Shown one piece after another: positions 8,901-14,790 of a DNA stretch of 16,494 nt; position 1 is the first letter of the stretch, and every line of letters starts with the position of its first letter. This DNA comes from Chlamydiota bacterium (GTDB lineage Bacteria; Auribacterota; UBA3054; B51-G9). Location: assembly GCA_003648225.1 (NCBI GenBank), contig QMOL01000029.1:1-16494 (forward strand), read 5' to 3'. The translations under genes and the position numbers were made by a program. The notes beneath the pieces were generated by a model, which was not told the DNA's origin, ran no database searches, and saw only the letters and a list, made by a program, of their open reading frames with translations.

Positions 8901-10306
8901 GTTGTAGAACCGTAAATTTCAGTTACTCCGTGTGCTCCGTCATTATTAACGAGCAGAGAATTGTCAATCCACATTTTTGAGCCGTCATCGGAATTCAAAT
9001 AGAAAGTATAAGTTCCTGCTGTCGGGATATCGATATAACCTTCAAACTGAACAAGAATATTGTCTTCGCGCAAAATTTCGGAAAGATCTATTTTTGAAAC
9101 ACGTTTCCCGAAAATAGGATGAACCCGAACAACGGTACCGGTGAAAAGCGGCATGGATGAAAGCGGAGCGGGAATAACTGAAGCATCACCGTCATCATCA
9201 ATCGGAATTTGCCAGTATTTCATGAAAATACCTTGTGCCGCGCGAGCAGAACCGCCGCTTCCAACAGACAAATCGAGATAAATGCAATTATTTTTGTAAC
9301 GGAGTGAAGGAATCAACCCGCCGAACCCGCTAAAAGTAACATTTGCCGGTGTAAAATTAGTTTGACCGGCATAACCGTTATTTTTAATGAGAAGAAAACT
9401 ACCCGCCGCGCCGGACGCTCTAGTATAATAAGTTCCACTAATATGAAGTTTAGCGCCGGAGGTTATATGAATTTGAGAATTTGTCATTTTGAGAGCCGCA
9501 ATGCCCTTCGCGCCAAGTTTGAATTCCAATGTGGAATTATTATCAAGATAAAAGCCCGTTCCGCCGGATTTAACACCACGAATTTCCGGTGCACTGTTTT
9601 GAACTGTCAAAGTATCACGCACATAAAAAAGATTACTCCAGACAAGCGAGCCATCTGAAACAATCATTTTTCCGTCTGAAGTTGCAGTTGTCCCGAGGGT
9701 GATGTTATTTGCGACAACCGAGCCGCCTATTATGCTCATTTCCGAGCCTTCGGAGCCGGATTTTTCTCCTACAGTGACGTCATTTGCATAGAAAGCACCT
9801 TTTCCTGACACCGTCATTTTTCCCCGGCCTTTATATCCGACATAACTTGGCGCCGTTCCCAACATTTTTAAAGAACCTGCGGAAACAAAAAGTTCTCCTG
9901 TAGCGGGATCGCCGCCACCATCGCTGTCGCCCACGCTTAAGTAGCCGTGAAGGGAGAGTTCGCCTCCACAAAGCAGAAATACACCGTGATTAGCCGAATC
10001 TCTTCCGAGAATGAGTATTGAAGCAGTTAATTTACCCCCCTGCCGCAAAATAATTTTCCCCCATTTGGGTGTTGACGCGGATTGCCCGCAAAAAACAACG
10101 GCGCATTGATTTACGTCAGAATCAATCATAGCCGTTCTGCCGGCGGATATAATTGGATTATCATTAACGGTTGGAACTCTACCAAGATGCCAGTTTCCGG
10201 CAATGTTCCAATTACCAAAAGAAGGATTGAAAAGAATGTTAACGGCCGCCAAACTCTGCAAAGACAGGGCCAGAGCAAAAATAATCAAAGAAGAAAAATG
10301 TTTCAT
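5921..10306 (-). CDS. Multidomain surface protein: beta-solenoid-like repeats, PA14, propeller, LamG x2, cadherin-like x2, VPEG tail
   Basis: This 1461-residue protein has a signal peptide (1-21). Residues about 28-350 are glycine-rich beta repeats like those of PEP-CTERM/autotransporter-associated proteins (opening NWNIAGNWHLGRVP). A PA14 carbohydrate-binding-type domain spans about 358-512 (YTFYLNSDDGSKMWID). Residues about 530-840 look like a GH43/sialidase-type beta-propeller: HACDPNVFCVSGTFYLSYSG and an Asp-box SYDRGRSW (633-640). Two LamG/concanavalin-like domains (about 853-1027 and 1149-1317) share a VYEHG...YSN-TP-LY-NG pattern, and each is followed by a cadherin-like domain (about 1064-1140, 1347-1434). 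The C-terminus VPEG (1437-1440), hydrophobic stretch and KIYR resembles a PEP-CTERM sorting signal with Gly for the second Pro. Catalytic activity is not proven; it may only bind glycans. The start overlaps the GH16 gene's stop by 4 bp (ATGA), implying translational coupling. Confidence 0.85.
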   Translation of the reverse strand: MKHFSSLIIFALALSLQSLAAVNILFNPSFGNWNIAGNWHLGRVPTVNDNPIISAGRTAMIDSDVNQCAVVFCGQSASTPKWGKIILRQGGKLTASILILGRDSANHGVFLLCGGELSLHGYLSVGDSDGGGDPATGELFVSAGSLKMLGTAPSYVGYKGRGKMTVSGKGAFYANDVTVGEKSGSEGSEMSIIGGSVVANNITLGTTATSDGKMIVSDGSLVWSNLFYVRDTLTVQNSAPEIRGVKSGGTGFYLDNNSTLEFKLGAKGIAALKMTNSQIHITSGAKLHISGTYYTRASGAAGSFLLIKNNGYAGQTNFTPANVTFSGFGGLIPSLRYKNNCIYLDLSVGSGGSARAAQGIFMKYWQIPIDDDGDASVIPAPLSSMPLFTGTVVRVHPIFGKRVSKIDLSEILREDNILVQFEGYIDIPTAGTYTFYLNSDDGSKMWIDNSLLVNNDGAHGVTEIYGSTTLTKGMHKIEVGYFNNTGGKAFEAKWSGPGISKQEIPEDVLYVSDVKNAFSEMRAFHNIMPDEERTYNYCPSFIYDDVEGLYKIWSGGAGGGDNILYKESPTLEGLLDCPTKSVLQPSHAPSKFDDIHACDPNVFCVSGTFYLSYSGNTDNSDLYEATRIGMAVSYDRGRSWTRLHNGVHILAPAADYTSNPNNYGIGQSAVVRANDGYFYMIYTDVDQFRSGQKTFFRVIRCSDPAFPTNKHEMINSNVQNTAGYSLDLAYDKKSEEFIVITDISDDPDIINDPYTKVRFAYYDKNWNYLRSRIIQVHPLWAFGEGVALLTGLNKEPLNYSYYGKPSLVTAAATCEYNDDAGSLWAEWVGGDTKYLISSFLSHPDFFNPQLLSKGLFFNSNRTDVITTGLRPLIKNNFTVDFWAKPYTDTKLFTEQTNGAIGPIIKSFAVRPIHGGDTHYPANSAGVGFAVGMNGISVYEHGGGYAPPLLTWSGDIFDWTHITVVYSNQTPYLYINGQFTRKGLQSPMDNSYVTIDYFGGDVWGNCGYGGNLWNYRVWTRPLAETEIETLPGTFAEENITSGFYGKWLQDSAIAEGGRQSPLGTKVFDVVVTGGNDDNSRRTYLSDSFENRFVIDPNSGEVSVLKGDLLNYEAASSYTVTVCAADNNLTIANRKFVINISNINMQPHFVVDLNCMHFDGNSSTNIGQTITGIENNFTVSFYAKPEKLIGIPDESTNGIAGLDNKTGFAVVPQHGSAWGNGNVNAGAGISVGTNGIVVYEHGDSYMPAVLAWKSDTPLTDWMQISIIYSNKTPILYVNGIKMKTGLTSTKTVHPSAESFGGISGIGFYKGEFTEYRVQSVSSTQSSIRDNMETWDINSIVNYKNTFFPELIVTNGNVNGSAVGSLTPYVDLPTDPAIFTLTDDADGRFDIGSSDGIITIEDIAKFSSTFASNCTITVLLTSGSKAYRQDITVHIAENVVPEGVGIWFVGLLVTHCILKIYRSA

Positions 10307-12264
10307 ATTTTAAATAATCTTGCGTTACCGGGTGAAAGTTTTATTTTCAATTTTTGATTATCAATTCTTATTGGGATTAGCGGGCATCCTTTTTTGAAGC
10401 GGTCAGCTTCCATAACTGATTCTACATTTTTGTCAAAAGTTAAAAATATCTCCGCTTCTTCAAAAGGATTTCTATTCACAATCATAAGGAAGATTTCGTT
10501 TTCAGGTGACTTAAAAAAGCCAAGAACTGCCGGCGCATTTGAACATGAAATAACTCCATTGTAACTTGTGAAAAATTTTGTTCCTTCGGGTACTGGCTTT
10601 GTGTGAAAAACTGCGATAGATTTCAGGTTTAAAAGCAGCGGTGCTAATCCTTGAATTTCCCGGTTAACTTTTTTCGCGATTTCATATGTATCGGTTCGCG
10701 CGCCTTTTTTATCTATTAAACCAATATGGTTCCAGATATTACAATAAGTGTAATACTGTAACCCTTTCGCTCCATAAGCAAGATTAGAAAAGAGTTGAAA
10801 TCGGATATGCCCTTCAGTAGGTTGCGGATAATTCCTGTGTACGTTTGAAAGAGTAAACGCCCAGAATGGTATATTGTTTTTAAGTGAGACATTGCGAATT
10901 ATTTCGAGATTTTTGTAATATGTCTTTTTTATGCCGTTTGTGGTTATACAATAATAGTCATATGACAAAACTTCCGGTTTGAAACTTTCTATAAAAGAAT
11001 TTAAATAAGCCGCATAACTGTTCGTGCCAAGTACAGCATTGCAGGCATAATCAGGAAATAAATTTATGTAAAGCCAGTGGTTAGAATCAAGTTTTTTGAA
11101 TTCACGATTGATTTTTGTGAGTAGCGGGAAATTTGTCGCGCTAGGTTCGTCTTTAAGATAATAACCGGCGAGAGATTTCTCGTCTGACCATCTTTCAACG
11201 ACATCTTTCAATTTTTTTTTATTCATTCTATATTCTTTCAGGAAACAGCCTATACCATATTTTTTACCAAGTTGAATTGCTTTTTGATTTAACTGAATTT
11301 TATTGAATGGTGATATACAAAGATTAAATCCCGCTTCATCCATATCCGCCCAAGTTGAATCTGAAATTTGAATATCATTTGGACCGAACCATGCCAAAAT
11401 GGGAAAAGGTTTTGATGCCGGAGGTCGCCATTTCCAATTTTTAACCTGAAGGTCAATTTCTGATATCGGCTCTGTTTTTTCAACTTTTTTGTATGAACGG
11501 ATATAATCAATTGTAAAAACCGACGGTAAATTTGTTTTTTTCGGAAGCCCGAACCAACCGGTGAAAATTTCGCTGTCGAAATTCATTGTAAGCGGTTGAT
11601 GCCAAGCGATATTTTCGGTTTTAAAAAGTAATTTTCCGTCATAAAACCATTTAATCTCATTTTCATCCCATTCAAGCGCGGCGATATGTTCTCCATCAAC
11701 AAGTTTATGCGGAGAGTACCATTTTTTGCTTCTTCTCCAATGTTTATTTGTATTTACGGTATTCCAAATATGCGCGGTCATATAATACGTGTTGCTGTGT
11801 TTACCTACACCACCGATTTCAAAAACATCAATTTCTGTCCACCAATAAATATTAGTTACAAAACCCGCCCCCGGTTCCTGCTGATAAAACCAAAAAGCGC
11901 TTGACGCACGAGATTTCATCGGCTTGAATTTCATCTCAAAATATCCGTAAAGAACAGTATTTTTACTTCTTACCGCAACTGTTGTGAAATCGTGAAAGCC
12001 CTTTGGAAGATTGGGAAGTTCTTCCGCTTTAGCATAAAGATGAAGTTTTCCGTTCGTAACAACAACATTTTCGGGATTAAAATATCCCGGCTCGCGACCG
12101 AGCCATGTTGGATTATGGTCATACCATTTTGCTGTATCAAGTTTGTTGCCGTTAAATTCATCTGAAAATTCCGGGATCAGCTTCCATTGAGCACCATGCG
12201 GTGGTGCTGCAAAAGCAACGGATGAAACGGACAAAACAGAGATAACAAATTGGAGAAGTTTCAT
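10303..12264 (-). CDS. Secreted GH16 glycoside hydrolase fused to a TIM-barrel-like C-terminal domain
   Basis: The 653-residue protein has a signal peptide (1-20, MKLLQFVISVLSVSSVAFAA). Residues about 27-262 are a GH16 domain with the catalytic motif E144-I-D146-V-F-E149, a retaining endo-glycanase signature. The start (FSDEFNGNKLDTAKW, NPTWLGREPG) looks closest to agarase/porphyranase-type GH16 members, so a galactan-type polymer is plausible, but laminarin or host glycans cannot be excluded. Residues about 285-560 look like a TIM-barrel glycosidase domain: WADMDEAGFNLCISP, then GYYLKDEPS with a possible acid E373. A small beta domain (about 565-653) ends the protein. GH16 enzymes usually have only one catalytic domain of about 250-300 residues, so this fusion is notable. 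The gap to the MBL gene upstream is 48 bp; the stop overlaps the next start. No Shine-Dalgarno sequence; TGCTAATAC lies 7 nt before the ATG. Confidence 0.88.
   Translation of the reverse strand: MKLLQFVISVLSVSSVAFAAPPHGAQWKLIPEFSDEFNGNKLDTAKWYDHNPTWLGREPGYFNPENVVVTNGKLHLYAKAEELPNLPKGFHDFTTVAVRSKNTVLYGYFEMKFKPMKSRASSAFWFYQQEPGAGFVTNIYWWTEIDVFEIGGVGKHSNTYYMTAHIWNTVNTNKHWRRSKKWYSPHKLVDGEHIAALEWDENEIKWFYDGKLLFKTENIAWHQPLTMNFDSEIFTGWFGLPKKTNLPSVFTIDYIRSYKKVEKTEPISEIDLQVKNWKWRPPASKPFPILAWFGPNDIQISDSTWADMDEAGFNLCISPFNKIQLNQKAIQLGKKYGIGCFLKEYRMNKKKLKDVVERWSDEKSLAGYYLKDEPSATNFPLLTKINREFKKLDSNHWLYINLFPDYACNAVLGTNSYAAYLNSFIESFKPEVLSYDYYCITTNGIKKTYYKNLEIIRNVSLKNNIPFWAFTLSNVHRNYPQPTEGHIRFQLFSNLAYGAKGLQYYTYCNIWNHIGLIDKKGARTDTYEIAKKVNREIQGLAPLLLNLKSIAVFHTKPVPEGTKFFTSYNGVISCSNAPAVLGFFKSPENEIFLMIVNRNPFEEAEIFLTFDKNVESVMEADRFKKGCPLIPIRIDNQKLKIKLSPGNARLFKI
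12218..12244. repeat. 9-bp periodic repeat within the GH16 signal-peptide coding region
   Basis: Plus-strand units ACGGATGAA, ACGGACAAA and ACAGAGATA encode the S-V-x triplets of the signal peptide. They are a degenerate relative of the TGGACAGAA units at 14709-14735 and 3166-3228. Selection for a hydrophobic signal peptide could also explain the periodicity. Confidence 0.4.
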
Positions 12265-12312
12265 AATATTAGTATTAGCAGATTAGTAATCCCACTTTTA
12301 AGGGGATGTAAA
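12265..12312. other. Short intergenic spacer with CTAAT repeats and a small hairpin
   Basis: On the minus strand this 48-bp gap holds three CTAAT motifs just upstream of the GH16 gene start and a small dyad (TCCC-A-CTT / AAG-GGGA, about 12290-12306). It may contain a promoter (TGCTAATAC) inside the operon. No gene is present. Confidence 0.35.
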
Positions 12313-13128
12313 TTAATGGAACAACAATGGCTCTTTTGACAATCCGGATACAAAGTTTTCTTTAACATTGAGTTCTTTCATCCAGTCACGAACCTCTAAA
12401 GTCTGCCATGGACCTGAGTTTTTCCCGTTGCCGACATCATTATTCCATAGCCAGAGCGGTGTTGGCCACAGGCAATATTTTGGTTGAATAATTTCATAAA
12501 AGTTTTTACGAACACCGTTTTGACCGTGATGTGCCATTTGCACATAATCGGCTTTTAATTTTTCGTGGTCAATATTTTTTAATAATTTATCACCTGCAAT
12601 ATCACCAAGATCGTTTAAAAATAAAAATGATTTTGTATTGTCGGAAACTTTCAAAACAATGCTTGAATTATTAATCGCATTTTCAGTAATTTCAAGATTT
12701 ATATCAGATAATACTTCAATATTGATACTGTCGATAATAAAAGAATCACCTGTATTGGTTTTAATATAATTTCTTCCGATCTTCTTCATCACTATTTCAA
12801 AATTCTCAAGAGAAAACGCTTCGTGATTTTCATATTTCTGTACCCAGTCAAGTGGCGGAAACGACGCGTAAATCTCTTTGATTTCCAGACTCCCCTGATT
12901 CGATAAAATCCAAGCCAGCGCGTCTATGTGATCACAATGCGCATGCGTTAATATCCACATATCAACACCCCCCCCTAACTCTTCAAGAAATTTCTTTAGA
13001 TAAGCTCCATCGCAAGTCATTCCGCCGTCAATCACAATTATTTTACCGTTAACGGATTTAATGACATAGGACTCCATTTGCGAAGGGCTTTGCGAAGGCA
13101 ATTGCCAAAGAGCAAAAGGTTGTTTCAT
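12313..13128 (-). CDS. Metallo-beta-lactamase-fold hydrolase (ComEC/Rec2 C-terminal-like)
   Basis: The 271-residue protein carries the metal-binding motif THAHCDH (residues 61-67, with H62, H64, D66 and H67). Further expected metal-site segments are LNDLGD (171-176) and AHHGQNG (199-205). This order and the AHHG motif match the MBL branch that includes the C-terminal domain of ComEC and standalone relatives, often acting on phosphodiesters, though the substrate range is wide. There is no signal peptide, so it should act in the cytoplasm, unlike its secreted neighbours. It starts 21 bp after the GH20 stop and ends 48 bp before the GH16 gene, so it is probably co-transcribed. No Shine-Dalgarno sequence is seen. 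A run of eight G residues (plus strand C at 12968-12975) encodes the EELGGGVD loop just before the metal motif. Its role in glycan use is not clear. Confidence 0.85.
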   Translation of the reverse strand: MKQPFALWQLPSQSPSQMESYVIKSVNGKIIVIDGGMTCDGAYLKKFLEELGGGVDMWILTHAHCDHIDALAWILSNQGSLEIKEIYASFPPLDWVQKYENHEAFSLENFEIVMKKIGRNYIKTNTGDSFIIDSINIEVLSDINLEITENAINNSSIVLKVSDNTKSFLFLNDLGDIAGDKLLKNIDHEKLKADYVQMAHHGQNGVRKNFYEIIQPKYCLWPTPLWLWNNDVGNGKNSGPWQTLEVRDWMKELNVKENFVSGLSKEPLLFH

Positions 13129-13149
13129 ATTTTTATTTGCTGTAAAAGT

Positions 13150-14754
13150 TTAATGAGAACTTATATCATGGTAATAATTAACATTAAGTGAATCGAGTCG
13201 TTTCAAATTAGCGTCAAGTCTTTTTTTGAAATTCTCAAAACTTTCGCAATTCTTTGGAGACCATAATTTCTCTGCAAGAGCGCATGCGCGAGGATAAAGC
13301 ATTTTTTCCGCGATATCCGGTGTGGGAATATGTTCAGTCCATAAATTCCCTTGTCCTCCGAGAATATGTTTTGCTTCACTTTTTGAAAGTTCTTTCGGAA
13401 CAGGTTCAAATTTATATACTTTCTCAATTGGCGTTCGTGTTGTCTGATTATAATCAAAATAGCAATACGATGTTGGAGACATAACCACATCATGTCCTGC
13501 TTTAGCCGCAATGATCCCGCCATTGATTCCCCGCCAGCTCATTACCGCAGCGTTTGGCGCAAGTCCTCCTTCGAGGATTTCGTCCCAACCAATCAATCTT
13601 TTATTTTTTTTATTAATGAATTTTTCTATTCTTTTAATGAAATAGGATTGCAATTCGCGTTCATCTTTAAGCTTTTCTTTTTTAATTCTTGCCTGACATT
13701 TCGGGCATTTCTTCCAATTTGCTTTTGGGCACTCATCGCCACCTATATGAATAAATTTTCCTGGAAATAATTCTATAACTTCAGATAAAACATTTTCCAG
13801 AAATTCAAATGTACTGTCTTTTCCGGCACAATAAACATCCCTTTTTATCCCCCATACCGCGGGAACTTCAATCGGCTTTCCGGAACACGACAATTTAGGA
13901 TATGAAGCGATTGCGGCGGAGCTATGTCCCGGCATTTCGATTTCCGGAATAATAGTAATATGTCTGTCAGCGGCATATTTTACAATTTCTCGAATTTGAT
14001 TACGGGTATAAAAACCACCATATTTTTTACCGTCTTTTTCTTTCCTCCACGCGCCTACTTCGGTTAGTTTAGGATATTTTTTTATTTCTATTCGCCAGCC
14101 TTGGTCTTCAGTTAAATGCCAGTGAAAAGTGTTAAACTTATACATAGCCATTAAATCAATAAATTCTTTCACAAATTTAACATCAAAAAAATGACGGCAT
14201 GAATCAAGCATTAAGCCACGCCATTTAAATCGCGGCTTATCATAAATATTAACACACGGAACTGTCCATTCAATATTGATCGCGGACGAGGATGTCCGCG
14301 CAAGGTTGTGTTGAACTCCCGCTCCGTGATCAGCTGAATTTCCAGGTAGGAGAAGTTGTTTCAAACTTTGGCAGCCATAAAAAAGTCCTGCTGGTTTATT
14401 CGCAAGTATTAAGATTTTCTCCGGCGATGACAACAATTGATAACCTTCGTCACCGAATTTATCATCCGCTTTTAATTTCAACAGAATCACGTTTTTACCT
14501 GTAGAACAGTTTTCTACCGGCAGAGACAAACCGGTTAATGATTTTAATTCATTTGCAAGGTATTTGCCTGTTTTTTTTGTTTCTTTTGTTACAAGAATTA
14601 CGGTTTTATCGTCAATTAGAAAGTTCCCTTTTTTTATTTCGATTTTTTGTGGTTGAGGTATTATCATAGGTTTCCTTGTTTTAATTGGCAAAGCTAAAAC
14701 AGACGCTATGGACAGAATGGATAGAAAGGACAGAATGGATTGGTGAAGTTTCAT
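13150..14754 (-). CDS. Secreted GH20 beta-N-acetylhexosaminidase
   Basis: The 534-residue protein has a signal peptide (about 1-22) built of S-I-L triplets. A GH20b domain (about 28-135, IIPQPQKIEIKKG start) precedes the GH20 catalytic barrel (about 174-500). The catalytic pair D340-E341 lies in HIGGDEC. Other pocket residues include R179 (KWRGLMLDSCRHFF), HWHLTEDQGW (211-220), PEIEMPGH (270-277), WDEI and NLWTE. These are all canonical, so a working exo-enzyme that removes terminal beta-GlcNAc or GalNAc is very likely. The linker between GH20b and the barrel is enlarged (about 138-160) by a palindromic element encoding ARTSSSA, also found in the GH99-like gene. It sits 36 bp after the GH99-like gene and 21 bp before the MBL gene. 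No Shine-Dalgarno sequence precedes the start, only 8-bp CTAATCCA-type repeats. Confidence 0.93.
   Translation of the reverse strand: MKLHQSILSFLSILSIASVLALPIKTRKPMIIPQPQKIEIKKGNFLIDDKTVILVTKETKKTGKYLANELKSLTGLSLPVENCSTGKNVILLKLKADDKFGDEGYQLLSSPEKILILANKPAGLFYGCQSLKQLLLPGNSADHGAGVQHNLARTSSSAINIEWTVPCVNIYDKPRFKWRGLMLDSCRHFFDVKFVKEFIDLMAMYKFNTFHWHLTEDQGWRIEIKKYPKLTEVGAWRKEKDGKKYGGFYTRNQIREIVKYAADRHITIIPEIEMPGHSSAAIASYPKLSCSGKPIEVPAVWGIKRDVYCAGKDSTFEFLENVLSEVIELFPGKFIHIGGDECPKANWKKCPKCQARIKKEKLKDERELQSYFIKRIEKFINKKNKRLIGWDEILEGGLAPNAAVMSWRGINGGIIAAKAGHDVVMSPTSYCYFDYNQTTRTPIEKVYKFEPVPKELSKSEAKHILGGQGNLWTEHIPTPDIAEKMLYPRACALAEKLWSPKNCESFENFKKRLDANLKRLDSLNVNYYHDISSH
14279..14319. repeat. Palindromic coding-embedded element, copy 2 (in GH20 gene)
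   Basis: The core CGCGGACGAGGATGTCCGCG (14281-14300) forms an 8-bp stem with one G-T pair and an AGGA loop. It matches copy 1 at 17 of 20 positions. Read on the minus strand it encodes ARTSSSA inside the GH20 protein, in the linker between the two domains. Confidence 0.75.
14709..14735. repeat. 9-bp tandem repeat inside the GH20 signal-peptide coding region
   Basis: Three units, TGGACAGAA, TGGATAGAA and AGGACAGAA on the plus strand, encode the hydrophobic S-I-L / S-F-L triplets of the signal peptide. The unit is the same as in the intergenic array at 3166-3228. Confidence 0.75.
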
Positions 14755-14786
14755 TGGATTAGTGGGTCAGTGGATTAATAGATTTT
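14755..14786. repeat. 8-bp tandem repeat just upstream of the GH20 start codon
   Basis: Plus-strand units TGGATTAG, TGGGTCAG, TGGATTAA and TAGATTTT (minus strand CTAATCCA-like) fill most of the gap between the GH99-like stop and the GH20 ATG. Similar CTAAT motifs precede the GH16 start. Confidence 0.6.
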
Positions 14787-14790
14787 GTAT

